Shown here piece by piece: positions 1 through 8,103 of a stretch of DNA of 64,000 bases. The stretch is from NCBI RefSeq assembly GCF_902506535.1, contig NZ_LR733824.1, forward strand, positions 596,317 to 660,316, written 5' to 3'. The translations under genes were made by a program, and so were the position numbers. The notes under the pieces were generated by a model. It saw nothing but the letters and a program-made list of their open reading frames with translations. It did no database searches and was not told the DNA's origin. Position 1 is the stretch's first letter; the number at the start of each line of letters is the position of its first letter. The stretch comes from Pseudomonas sp. 8Z (GTDB taxonomy: Bacteria > Pseudomonadota > Gammaproteobacteria > Pseudomonadales > Pseudomonadaceae).

Positions 1-32
1 TCAGTGGCCAGTTGCAGGTCGAGCTCAAGCAT
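1..32 (-). CDS. ybeY: YbeY endoribonuclease, N-terminal fragment (runs off window)
   Basis: Only the first ten codons are visible (MLELDLQLAT), starting from an ATG at 32 on the minus strand and leaving the window. The start overlaps the 3' end of the phoH-like gene by 8 bases, the usual phoH-ybeY arrangement in gammaproteobacteria. YbeY is a metal-dependent RNase in 16S rRNA maturation and ribosome quality control. The call rests on the N-terminal sequence and on gene order; none of the catalytic histidines is in view. Confidence 0.75.
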   Translation of the reverse strand, partial: MLELDLQLAT

Positions 33-1017
33 CGTGGCTGTCGCCCTTGCCGTTCAGGCGTGCGTCGTGGCGCTCGTAGGCTTCGACGATACGTTGTACC
101 AGCGGGTGGCGCACGACGTCCTTGGGCTTGAAGTGGGTGAAGCTGATGCCGGGCACGTCACGCAGTACCTCGATGACATGCGCCAGGCCGCTCTTGGTGC
201 CGCGCGGCAGGTCGACCTGGGTGATGTCGCCGGTGATAACGGCGGTGGAGCCGAAACCGATACGGGTGAGGAACATCTTCATCTGCTCGACGGTGGTGTT
301 CTGACTTTCATCGAGAATGATGAAGCTGTTGTTAAGGGTGCGGCCACGCATATAGGCCAGCGGCGCAATCTCGATCACCTGTTTCTCGATCAGCTTGGCC
401 ACGTGCTCGAAACCGAGCATCTCGTACAGCGCGTCGTACAGCGGGCGCAGGTAGGGGTCGATCTTCTGCGCTAGATCGCCGGGCAGGAAGCCGAGCTTCT
501 CGCCAGCCTCGACTGCCGGGCGCACCAGCAGGATGCGTCGCACCTGCTCGCGCTCCAGTGCGTCGACCGCGCAGGCCACGGCCAGGTAGGTTTTGCCGGT
601 ACCGGCCGGGCCGATGCCGAAGTTGATGTCGTTGTCGAGGATCGCCTTGACGTAGCGCTGCTGGTTGGCGCCGCGCGGCTTGATCACGCCCTTCTTGGTG
701 CGCAACGTCACCTGCGGCAGGTTGCTCGGGTTGACCAGCTCTTCGACGCCGGATTCCTGCAAATACAGGTGCACCAGGTCGGGCGATAGCTCGGTGGCTT
801 TGGTTTCGCGGTACAGCTTGCGCAGCAGGGTCTCGGCGGCCTGGGTTTTATCGGCGGCGCCGAGCATCTCGAACTGATTGCCTCGGTTGCGGATTTCCAG
901 GCCGAGGCGCTCTTCGATCAGGCGCAGGTGCTCGTCGAACTGGCCGCAGAGGTTGGCGAAACGGCGGGCCTCGAAGGGTTCGAGGGTGAAGCGATGGGGT
1001 TCTAGGGAAGCGTTCAA
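25..1017 (-). CDS. ybeZ: PhoH-like ATPase (YbeZ)
   Basis: A 330-residue PhoH-family P-loop protein, close to the usual YbeZ length. The Walker A motif GPAGTGKTYLA is near residue 140 and the Walker B-like segment IILDESQNTT is near residue 235. The family is a predicted RNA-associated ATPase that works with YbeY. It lies downstream of miaB on the same strand and overlaps ybeY by 8 bases, so miaB-ybeZ-ybeY is likely one transcription unit for RNA maturation. The N-terminal 120 residues match the KH-like region typical of the family. The identification is secure; the precise cellular role is known only in outline. Confidence 0.93.
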   Translation of the reverse strand: MNASLEPHRFTLEPFEARRFANLCGQFDEHLRLIEERLGLEIRNRGNQFEMLGAADKTQAAETLLRKLYRETKATELSPDLVHLYLQESGVEELVNPSNLPQVTLRTKKGVIKPRGANQQRYVKAILDNDINFGIGPAGTGKTYLAVACAVDALEREQVRRILLVRPAVEAGEKLGFLPGDLAQKIDPYLRPLYDALYEMLGFEHVAKLIEKQVIEIAPLAYMRGRTLNNSFIILDESQNTTVEQMKMFLTRIGFGSTAVITGDITQVDLPRGTKSGLAHVIEVLRDVPGISFTHFKPKDVVRHPLVQRIVEAYERHDARLNGKGDSHDA

Positions 1018-1068
1018 GGTGATGGTGTGATCGTCACTTGGCTGGGTTGGAAAGGCAGCATAACGCTG

Positions 1069-1096
1069 GCCGCCGACAACGCAAAGTGTCGGCGGC
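1069..1096 (-). terminator. Hairpin between miaB and ybeZ
   Basis: A perfect 10-bp stem (GCCGCCGACA pairing with TGTCGGCGGC) with an 8-base loop lies just downstream of the miaB stop. There is no clear T-run, so it may attenuate transcription or process the miaB-ybeZ mRNA rather than terminate it strongly. Confidence 0.4.
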
Positions 1097-1103
1097 TGCG
1101 TCT

Positions 1104-2447
1104 TTAGTGGAGGGTGTCGGTATCGAGCAGGGTACCGCGCAGTGAGTGCGGCAGGGCGTCGTCGATGTGCACGTCGACGAACTGGCCGATCAGGCGCGGG
1201 TTATCGCAACGGAAGTTGACGATGCGGTTCTGCTCGGTGCGGCCCTGGAGCATACCCGGATCCTTCTTCGAGTAGTCGCTGACCAGGATGCGCTGCACCG
1301 TGCCGACCATGCGTCGGCTGTTTTCGAAGCCGTTCTGGTTGATGCGGTGCTGCAGCAGGGCCAGGCGCTGCTTTTTCACCTCTTCCGGGGTTTCATCGAC
1401 CAGATCGGCAGCCGGGGTGCCGGGGCGCGAGCTGTAGATGAAGGAGAAGGAGAAGTCGAAACCGACGTCTTCGATCAGCTTCATGGTCTGCTCGAAGTCT
1501 TTTTCGGTTTCGCCGGGGAAGCCGACGATGAAGTCCGAGCTGATCAGGATGTCCGGCACCGCCGCACGCAGCTTGCGGATGCGCGACTTGTATTCCAGCG
1601 CGGTGTGGTTGCGCTTCATTGCTGCGAGGATGCGATCCGAGCCCGATTGCACCGGCAGGTGCAGGTATTTCACCAACTGCGGGATCTCGGCATGGGCGGC
1701 GATGATCGCGTCGGAAAACTCTAGCGGGTGGCTGGTGGTGTAGCGGATGCGCTCGACGCCATCGAGCGCGGCCACGGCGTGCAGCAACTCGGCGAAATCA
1801 GCGATATGGCCATCCGGCGCTTGCCCGCGATAGCCGTTGACGTTCTGCCCGAGCAGGGTGATTTCTTTCACGCCCTTCTCGGTGAGGGAGGTGATTTCCA
1901 TTAGCACGTCGACCAGCGGGCGGCTGACTTCCTCGCCACGGGTATAGGGCACCACGCAGAAGGTGCAGTACTTGCTGCAGCCTTCCATGACCGAGACGAA
2001 GGCGCTGGGGCCATCGACGCGCGGCTCGGGCAGGCGGTCGAATTTCTCGATTTCGGGGAAGCTGATGTCCACCTGCGCGGTCTTGGTCACGCGCGCGGCG
2101 TCGATCATCTCCGGCAGACGGTGCAGGGTCTGCGGGCCGAATACCACGTCGACATAGGGCGCGCGATCACGAATCGCCGCGCCTTCCTGGCTGGCCACGC
2201 AGCCGCCGACACCGATCACCAGATCCGGGTTGGCCTGCTTCAGCTCGCGCCAGCGGCCGAGCTGGGAGAACACCTTGTCCTGCGCCTTCTCGCGGATCGA
2301 GCAGGTATTGAGCAGGATCACGTCGGCTTCTTCGGGTTTTTCCGTGACCTCCAGGGCCTGATGCTCGCCCAGCAGGTCGACCATGCGCGAGCTGTCGTAC
2401 TCGTTCATCTGGCAACCGTGGGTTTCGATATAGAGCTTCTTGGTCAT
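1104..2447 (-). CDS. miaB: tRNA-2-methylthio-N6-dimethylallyladenosine synthase MiaB
   Basis: Radical-SAM methylthiotransferase that adds the 2-methylthio group to i6A37 in tRNAs reading UNN codons. From the ATG at 2447 ([13 protein letters not shown]) the protein has 447 residues. The N-terminal UPF0004 domain carries the auxiliary-cluster cysteines C12, C49 and C83, the radical-SAM CxxxCxxC is C157/C161/C164, and a TRAM-like C-terminus follows. An upstream in-frame start at 2483 would add 12 residues with no family support, so 2447 is preferred. It leads the miaB-ybeZ-ybeY unit. All key residues are present. Confidence 0.96.
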   Translation of the reverse strand: MTKKLYIETHGCQMNEYDSSRMVDLLGEHQALEVTEKPEEADVILLNTCSIREKAQDKVFSQLGRWRELKQANPDLVIGVGGCVASQEGAAIRDRAPYVDVVFGPQTLHRLPEMIDAARVTKTAQVDISFPEIEKFDRLPEPRVDGPSAFVSVMEGCSKYCTFCVVPYTRGEEVSRPLVDVLMEITSLTEKGVKEITLLGQNVNGYRGQAPDGHIADFAELLHAVAALDGVERIRYTTSHPLEFSDAIIAAHAEIPQLVKYLHLPVQSGSDRILAAMKRNHTALEYKSRIRKLRAAVPDILISSDFIVGFPGETEKDFEQTMKLIEDVGFDFSFSFIYSSRPGTPAADLVDETPEEVKKQRLALLQHRINQNGFENSRRMVGTVQRILVSDYSKKDPGMLQGRTEQNRIVNFRCDNPRLIGQFVDVHIDDALPHSLRGTLLDTDTLH

Positions 2448-2514
2448 GGCACTGTCTGAGGTGGTTAAAAAATGACCGCGCATTATAGGCGTGTGCCAAG
2501 GGCGATGCTACCGC

Positions 2515-3312
2515 TCAGCGCGTGCGCGAAAAATCTCGTTCGGGTATCAGTTCGTTGTCCTGCAGCAAATAGAGAGTATCGATCAGGTCGTAGGCGCTGC
2601 CGCCGTAGCAGTCGCGCCCTTCACCGGCCAGGCGCAGGCGGTATTGGCCGTCATTCTCTGCCACGCGCAATTCGTTGATACTGCAGCAGCGCGACGTATC
2701 GACGAGCGGGCTATCGATATCGGTCTTTACGGAGCGAATCTGGCGGATAGGTTTTCCCTGTTGCCATTGCTCAAGCTGAGGGCAGTTTGCCGCTTCTGCG
2801 CCAGGCATGAGCGCTAGGCAACCTCCTGCCGCGGTGGCAACGCTGGCCAGTGCGCCGCTTACGGGGTATGGGCAAGGCGTTGATGCATAAGCGCCAAGCC
2901 GTGCCTCATGAGCCGCGGTGCATAACCGCTGGTTGGTTTCCAGAGCGTGCTGCAGTCGGCCCGAGTCCTCCAGATTCTGCTGGATGATGTTCTGGGAGCT
3001 GGCCGGGTTGTCGATCAGTGGTGCGAGCAAGGCGAGGCAGTCCTGTTCGCGGCCGACCTTGAGGTAGGTGAAAGACAGATCGCTGCGCAGCCAATACCAA
3101 TTGGCATCCAGGGTCTCGGGATCGCAGGAATCCTGGCGTTGTTTGACCTGCTCCAGGCGATCGATCGCACTCTCGTAATCGCCCCTGGATACCAGGGCGT
3201 CGACCAGTGGGCGGCGCAGTGCCTCTGTCGAACAATCCTTTTCTGTGGCGTACGCGGGCAGTGCCAGGGCGACGCTGAGCAGCAAGGCGTGTGAAATACG
3301 ATGGCGTGGCAT
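2515..3312 (-). CDS. Uncharacterised exported protein
   Basis: I do not recognise the family. Starting at the ATG at 3312 the product is about 265 residues, with a clear N-terminal signal peptide (MPRHRISHALLLSVALALPAYA, cut after the alanine). The mature part is cysteine-containing and has a helical middle (residues roughly 30-110) that resembles a tetratricopeptide-like stretch, with DALVSRGDYESAIDRLEQV as one candidate helix pair. The C-terminal 80 residues look beta-rich. In-frame starts at 3339 and 3321 are possible, but the SD-like AAGGA fits 3312 best. It is probably periplasmic and transcribed alone, opposite to the next gene. Confidence 0.7.
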   Translation of the reverse strand: MPRHRISHALLLSVALALPAYATEKDCSTEALRRPLVDALVSRGDYESAIDRLEQVKQRQDSCDPETLDANWYWLRSDLSFTYLKVGREQDCLALLAPLIDNPASSQNIIQQNLEDSGRLQHALETNQRLCTAAHEARLGAYASTPCPYPVSGALASVATAAGGCLALMPGAEAANCPQLEQWQQGKPIRQIRSVKTDIDSPLVDTSRCCSINELRVAENDGQYRLRLAGEGRDCYGGSAYDLIDTLYLLQDNELIPERDFSRTR

Positions 3313-3422
3313 GGGGCTCATCCTTGATGGTCGTTGCATGTTATTCCAGTTGCGGGTGCGCGGTGTCGTTCGGCTGGGCTGTGCTATCCTGCGCGCCCCG
3401 TTTTTCCTGACTTCGAGTCTTC

Positions 3423-3746
3423 ATGAGCAAGCGCGATCCCATCTACAAGGTGATTTTCCTCAACCAGGGTCAGGTGTACGAGATGTATGCCAAGCAGATC
3501 TTTCAGAGCGATCTGTGGGGCTTTCTGGAAGTGGAGGAGTTCGTCTTCGGCGAGCGTAGCCAATTGGTGGTCGACCCCAGCGAAGAGAAGCTCAAGGCGC
3601 AGTTCGAGGGTGTGGTGCGCAGCTTCGTGCCGATGCACGCGATCATCCGCATCGACGAGGTGGAGCGCCTGGGCACGGCGAAGATCAGCGAAGCCAAGGG
3701 CGGCGGCAACGTGATGCCATTTCCCATGCCAATGCCGGACAAGTAA
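3423..3746 (+). CDS. DUF1820 family protein
   Basis: A 107-residue soluble protein starting MSKRDPIYKVIFLNQGQ, which I recognise as the DUF1820 family, conserved in Pseudomonas and related gammaproteobacteria. No catalytic motif is evident. The sequence has alternating strands (IYKVIFLNQGQVYEMYAK, then LWGFLEVEEFVF) and ends in a proline/methionine tail. It lies next to miaB, as in other pseudomonads, but is transcribed the other way. Function unknown. Confidence 0.85.
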   Translation: MSKRDPIYKVIFLNQGQVYEMYAKQIFQSDLWGFLEVEEFVFGERSQLVVDPSEEKLKAQFEGVVRSFVPMHAIIRIDEVERLGTAKISEAKGGGNVMPFPMPMPDK

Positions 3747-3769
3747 GCGTCTACACAGAAATGCTGGAA

Positions 3770-3869
3770 GTAGGGTGGGCTTCAGCCCACCAGTGAACGG
3801 TATCTTGGTGGGCTGAAGCCCACCCTACGGCCGAAACAGATTGCGGCCCACCCGAAGCCCACCCTACGG
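3770..3869. repeat. REP-like inverted repeat cluster
   Basis: Two arms of 23 bases (3770-3792 and 3806-3828) are perfect reverse complements; each arm also folds on itself around GTGGGCTTCAGCCCAC. A third, imperfect copy lies at about 3846-3869. It fills the gap between two convergent genes, so it may also act as a bidirectional terminator. Such palindromes are typical Pseudomonas REP elements. Confidence 0.7.
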
Positions 3870-3870
3870 G

Positions 3871-4419
3871 TCAGGGCAGCGGTGCGAAGGGTGAGCGGCT
3901 TTCGGCGGTCTGCAGTTCCAGTAGGTAGCTGCGGAAGATCTGCCCTAGCACCTGGCTGGCGATTTCCAGCTCATCACGGCGCATCTGTGCCGACACCAGG
4001 TCGGCGGTGTCCATGGCTTCGTCCGAGCCATTGACCGAGGCCATCTTCAGCACGATGTAAGCCTGCACGTTGTTGGCTGCTACGCCTTCACCCCGGAAAA
4101 ACATGGTGCCTAGACGCAGTTGCGCTTCGGCGTGGCCCTGCAGCGAGGCACGCTCGAACCAAGTCAGCGCCTGCTTGAGGTCGCGCGGGGTGCGTTTGCC
4201 GTCGTAATAGTATTCGCCGAGTTCGAAGGCGGCCTGGACGTTGCCGCTGCGCGCCATGTCCTGGCAACTGGCGAGTGCATCGGGCATTTCTTCGTTGGGG
4301 CCGTTCAGGGCGCAACTGCCGGTCGCCGGGATCAGCAGGGAGTTGCCGCCTGCAAGTGCAAACAGCGGGAGGAAAAGCAACAGGCAGCCCATGGACAGGG
4401 TGCGGCCGGTGCGAGTCAT
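3871..4419 (-). CDS. Exported Sel1-repeat protein
   Basis: A 182-residue protein with a signal peptide ending near residue 23 (LLLFLPLFALAGG) and one or two Sel1/TPR-like repeats between residues 55 and 110 (AAFELGEYYYDGKRTPRDLK, then AEAQLRLGTMFFRGEGVAAN). Sel1 repeats form short helical scaffolds for protein contacts, usually in the periplasm. The two cysteines of the mature N-terminus (CALNG, SCQDM) could form a disulfide. It stands alone, ending against the REP-like repeat. No specific partner can be inferred. Confidence 0.8.
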   Translation of the reverse strand: MTRTGRTLSMGCLLLFLPLFALAGGNSLLIPATGSCALNGPNEEMPDALASCQDMARSGNVQAAFELGEYYYDGKRTPRDLKQALTWFERASLQGHAEAQLRLGTMFFRGEGVAANNVQAYIVLKMASVNGSDEAMDTADLVSAQMRRDELEIASQVLGQIFRSYLLELQTAESRSPFAPLP

Positions 4420-4525
4420 CTGGATTACGGTGCCTCAGCGGTTCGGGGCGGGTCACAGGCCCGATCGGCGCGATACGTGCCGACCGGCGCATTATGGAAT
4501 AAACCGCGACAATCTTACAAAGCCT

Positions 4526-5158
4526 TTACCCGGCTTGTTGGGTGCGGATTCCCGGTAAGTTCAACAGTAGCCAGGCTAGCAGCGGGTAGCCCAGGGCGAG
4601 AAGCCCATGGAACAGGTCGATGTAGCGCACTGGGCCGAGCCTACCGTCATTCGCGCTCGCCAAACCCGCCAGGAGGAACACCCCGGTTGCTGCCAGGCTG
4701 ACAATCAGCGGCCCACGCCGTGGCCACTGCACCATGCCGGCGTAGGCAATCGCGGCGAGGCTCGCCAGGTGTAAGGCCAGGCGATATTCCTGCAGATGGC
4801 CGAACTGTCGGAACAATTCGAAGAAGGCACACAGCCCCAGCAGGATGCGTCCCCAGGTTGGGCGGCTCCATTGCCAACTACGGCCGAGCGCCAAAGCGGC
4901 GGCGCCCAGTAGCGGCAGACCGAGAAAACTGCTGGCTTGGGAAAGCCATAGGTGAGCCGCCTGCCAACTGGGATCGATACCGTAACGCAGCACGCCAATG
5001 CTTGCCGCTGCTGCGGGCATGAGCACACCCAGCAGCGCGCAGAACAGGGCCGGTTGATCGCCTTCGCTGTAACGTCCGCGCGCCTGGCCGATGAGTACGG
5101 CGCAGGCGGCGCAGGCGATGGCCAGCAAGGCATCGCTGAGCGCGGTGCTGTACTGCAT
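4526..5158 (-). CDS. Uncharacterised integral membrane protein
   Basis: A 210-residue, very hydrophobic protein with about six or seven predicted transmembrane helices (for example LLAIACAACAVLIG, FCALLGVLMPAAAA, FLGLPLLGAAALALG, LIVSLAATGVFLLAGL). Its start codon overlaps the hemL stop by one base (TGATG), so it is probably translationally coupled to hemL and expressed with thiD-thiE-hemL. I do not recognise a catalytic motif. Charged residues are few and lie in loops. A link to tetrapyrrole or thiamin metabolism is suggested only by position. Confidence 0.75.
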   Translation of the reverse strand: MQYSTALSDALLAIACAACAVLIGQARGRYSEGDQPALFCALLGVLMPAAAASIGVLRYGIDPSWQAAHLWLSQASSFLGLPLLGAAALALGRSWQWSRPTWGRILLGLCAFFELFRQFGHLQEYRLALHLASLAAIAYAGMVQWPRRGPLIVSLAATGVFLLAGLASANDGRLGPVRYIDLFHGLLALGYPLLAWLLLNLPGIRTQQAG

Positions 5159-6447
5159 CAGCCTTTTTTCAGCTCGGCAAAGGCGCGCTCGGCGGCCGCG
5201 AAGGTGATTTCCAGCTCCTTGTCGCCATGGGCGATGGAGGTAAAGCCCGCCTCGAAGGCGCTCGGCGCCAGGTACACGCCACCGTCCAGCATCAGGTGGA
5301 AGAAGCGGTTGAAGCGGGCGCTGTCGCTGGCCATCACGTCGGCGAAGGTGACGATATCGTCGGCGCCGCTGAAGTACAGGCCGAACATGGCGCCGGCTTG
5401 CGTGGTGACGAAGGGAATGCCGGCGGCATCGGCGCGCTCTTGCAGGCCGGCCAGCATGCGCGAGGTGTAGTCGCTCAGCTCGGCGTGGAACCCCGGACGG
5501 CTGATCAGCTTGAGCGTGGTCAGGCCAGCGGCCATCGCCAGCGGGTTACCGGACAGGGTACCGGCCTGGTAGACCGGGCCGAGCGGGGCGATGCAGCCCA
5601 TGATCTCGCGCTTGCCGCCGAAGCAGCCGACCGGCATGCCGCCGCCGACGATCTTGCCGAAGGTCGACAGATCCGGGGTGATGCCGTAGTGCGCCTGGGC
5701 GCCGCCGAGGGCGACGCGGAAGCCGGTCATCACTTCGTCGAAGATCAGCACCACGCCGTGCTGGTCGCACAGTGCGCGCAGACCTTCGAGAAAGCCCGGC
5801 GCTGGCGGCACGCAGTTCATGTTGCCGGCCACCGGCTCGACAATGATGCAGGCCACGTTCTGGCCGACTTCGCTCAGGGTCTGCTCGACCGCCGCGATGT
5901 CATTGAAGGGCAGGGTCAGGGTGTGTTTGGCGAAGTCCGCTGGCACCCCGGCCGAGCTTGGCACGCCCTGGGTCAGCAGGCCGGAACCGGCCTTGACCAG
6001 CAGGCTGTCGGAGTGACCGTGGTAGCAGCCCTCGAACTTGATGATGCTGTCGCGGCCTGTGTAACCACGTGCCAGGCGGATGGCGCTCATGGTCGCCTCG
6101 GTGCCGGAGCTGACCATACGCACCATCTCCATCGACGGCACCAGGCTGCACACCAGCTCGGCCATCTCGGTTTCCAGCGCAGTCGGCGCGCCGTAGGACA
6201 GGCCGTGTTCGAGCTGGCGACGTACCGAGTCGAGTACGTCCGGGTGGCTGTGGCCGAGGATCATCGGGCCCCAGGATCCGACGTAGTCGACGTAGCGTTT
6301 GTCGTCCTCATCCACCACATAAGCGCCTTCGGCGTGCTTGAAGAACAGCGGCGTGCCGCCGACGCTGCGGAAGGCGCGTACCGGCGAGTTGACGCCGCCA
6401 GGGATGTGTTTCTGAGCGTTGGCGAAGAGGATTTCGGAGCGGGACAT
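5158..6447 (-). CDS. hemL: Glutamate-1-semialdehyde 2,1-aminomutase
   Basis: PLP-dependent enzyme that converts glutamate-1-semialdehyde to 5-aminolevulinate, the committed precursor of heme, siroheme and cobalamin in the C5 pathway. The 429-residue protein starts at the ATG at 6447 ([12 protein letters not shown]). The PLP lysine is K265 in [10 protein letters not shown], and the gate-loop [19 protein letters not shown] is intact near residue 115. An in-frame start at 6474 would overlap thiE and adds no conserved sequence. It is downstream of thiD-thiE on the same strand and joined by a one-base overlap to the membrane-protein gene. Confidence 0.97.
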   Translation of the reverse strand: MSRSEILFANAQKHIPGGVNSPVRAFRSVGGTPLFFKHAEGAYVVDEDDKRYVDYVGSWGPMILGHSHPDVLDSVRRQLEHGLSYGAPTALETEMAELVCSLVPSMEMVRMVSSGTEATMSAIRLARGYTGRDSIIKFEGCYHGHSDSLLVKAGSGLLTQGVPSSAGVPADFAKHTLTLPFNDIAAVEQTLSEVGQNVACIIVEPVAGNMNCVPPAPGFLEGLRALCDQHGVVLIFDEVMTGFRVALGGAQAHYGITPDLSTFGKIVGGGMPVGCFGGKREIMGCIAPLGPVYQAGTLSGNPLAMAAGLTTLKLISRPGFHAELSDYTSRMLAGLQERADAAGIPFVTTQAGAMFGLYFSGADDIVTFADVMASDSARFNRFFHLMLDGGVYLAPSAFEAGFTSIAHGDKELEITFAAAERAFAELKKG

Positions 6448-6470
6448 GTCAGGTTCTCTCTGCAAAATGA

Positions 6471-7097
6471 TCAATCGAACAGCGCGGCAAAGGCGCGGGC
6501 GCGGTCTTGCACCTCAAGGGCGGAGTCCGCAGCGAACAGGGCGTGGATCACGGCGACCAGGCTGGCGCCACGGGCGATCAGGCTGGGGGCGGTTTCCAGG
6601 GTCACGCCGCCGATGGCGACGATGGGTTGGGTGAAACGTGCGTGGGCCTGATCCAGCAACTCCACGGTAGCCGCCGGGGCGCCGGGTTTGGTGTTGGAGT
6701 TGAAGAAGCGGCCAAAGGCAATGTAGCTGGCGCCTTCGGCGACGGCGCGCTCGGCCAGCTCCAGTTGGGCATGGCAGGTGCCGCCGATCACGGCCTCGGT
6801 GCCGAGGCGGGCGCGGGCGGCGGTCAGCGAGCCGTCAGTCTGGCCCAGGTGCAGGCCGACGCCCAGGCGCGCAGCCAGCTCCAGATCATCGTTGATGATC
6901 AGCGTGGCGCCGTGGCGCTGGCACAGTTCGGCCAGGGCCTGGGCCTCATCGAAACGACGCCCGGCATCGGCGGATTTGTCGCGGTACTGCAACAGGCGCG
7001 CGCCGCCAATCAGCGCCGCCTCGGCGTAGGGCAGCAGCTTGCCACCAGCCAGCAGTGGTGTGTCGGTGATGGCGTAGAGGCCGCGTAGTGGCGTCAT
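6471..7097 (-). CDS. thiE: Thiamine-phosphate synthase
   Basis: Couples HMP-pyrophosphate and the thiazole phosphate to thiamin phosphate. The 208-residue TIM-barrel protein shows the family signatures [10 protein letters not shown] (phosphate/Mg site), [19 protein letters not shown], and [15 protein letters not shown] near residue 130. Length and motifs are standard. The start overlaps the thiD stop by 4 bases, so thiD and thiE are translationally coupled. No TPP riboswitch is apparent upstream of thiD. Confidence 0.96.
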   Translation of the reverse strand: MTPLRGLYAITDTPLLAGGKLLPYAEAALIGGARLLQYRDKSADAGRRFDEAQALAELCQRHGATLIINDDLELAARLGVGLHLGQTDGSLTAARARLGTEAVIGGTCHAQLELAERAVAEGASYIAFGRFFNSNTKPGAPAATVELLDQAHARFTQPIVAIGGVTLETAPSLIARGASLVAVIHALFAADSALEVQDRARAFAALFD

Positions 7098-7891
7098 TGG
7101 CCGTAGTCCAATGGCAGGCGGCGTGGCACGTACTGGCCGTGACCGGGCTGCTCGGCGTCACGCAGGGTGCACCAGGTGTAATCCAGGGCAGTTTTCACGG
7201 CGCTGACCAGTTCCTGGCCGAGCGCCAAGCGTCCGGCCAGGGTGCTGGCCAGGGTGCAGCCGGAGCCGTGGTAGCTGCCGGGCAGGCGCGCGCAGGTAAA
7301 GGTGTGGCGGCTGCCGTCGCGACAGTACAGGCGATTGTGCACCTCTGCTTCGTCGCCATGGCCGCCGGTAATCAGCAGGTGCTCGATGAAGTGCAGCAGC
7401 TTCTCGGCGCATTCGTCGGCTGTACCTTCCGGCAGTTCGGCGAGGATGCGCGCTTCCGGCAGGTTCGGCGTGGCGATGGTGGCAGCGGCGAACAGGCGCT
7501 CGCGCATGGCATAGCCAACGTCATCCTGGCCCAGCGAGCCGCCACCACCGGCGCGTAGCACCGGGTCGCAGACCAGCGGGATGCCAGGCAACTGGCTCAT
7601 CACGTCGAGCACGGTATCGACCATTTCCACCGAGCCGAGCATGCCCAGTTTGACGGCGGCCACTGGCATGTCGGTCATCACCGCGCGGGCCTGGGCCAGC
7701 ACCCAGTCGCGGTCGAGCACGCGAAAATCGGAGACGTTGACGGTGTCCTGCACGGTCAACGCGGTCACCGTCGGAGCGGCGTGACAGCCTTGAGCCAGCA
7801 GGGCTTCGATATCGGCTTGCAGACCGGCACCACCGCTGGGGTCGTGGCCGGACATGCAGAGCACTACGGGGCGGGAGTTTGGCGTTTTCAT
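7094..7891 (-). CDS. thiD: Hydroxymethylpyrimidine/phosphomethylpyrimidine kinase
   Basis: Ribokinase-fold enzyme that phosphorylates HMP and HMP-P for thiamin synthesis. From the ATG at 7891 ([20 protein letters not shown]) it has 265 residues, the family norm. The substrate-binding [14 protein letters not shown] is near residue 17, [10 protein letters not shown] near 112, and the catalytic/anion-hole [12 protein letters not shown] near 215. It is the first gene of thiD-thiE-hemL. An upstream start at 7909 is possible but not needed. Confidence 0.96.
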   Translation of the reverse strand: MKTPNSRPVVLCMSGHDPSGGAGLQADIEALLAQGCHAAPTVTALTVQDTVNVSDFRVLDRDWVLAQARAVMTDMPVAAVKLGMLGSVEMVDTVLDVMSQLPGIPLVCDPVLRAGGGGSLGQDDVGYAMRERLFAAATIATPNLPEARILAELPEGTADECAEKLLHFIEHLLITGGHGDEAEVHNRLYCRDGSRHTFTCARLPGSYHGSGCTLASTLAGRLALGQELVSAVKTALDYTWCTLRDAEQPGHGQYVPRRLPLDYGQ

Positions 7892-8103
7892 GGTGCGCGA
7901 GCTTATCACTAACCGCTTCTGTCGACCTCTCTACGCGTTGCCGCCGCCAGGCTGCACTGGCGTACCGAAAACGCCTGGCAAAGCGGCCCGGCAGCCCCTA
8001 GAGTATTGGCATTCGAATTAAGTCTGCCATGCGTGACGACATCATCGAGGGATTGAAGGGGGAATGGGATCCCGATGTTGTCCGACAGGGCTCGTGGGGT
8101 TGT

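Noticed and set aside
5227..6651. 474-residue frame opposite hemL
   Set aside because: A long antisense frame caused by high GC codon bias; no family signature, no SD, and hemL is clearly coding.
7892..8103. TPP riboswitch before thiD or near ladS
   Set aside because: No THI-box consensus could be read in the 212-base gap on either strand.
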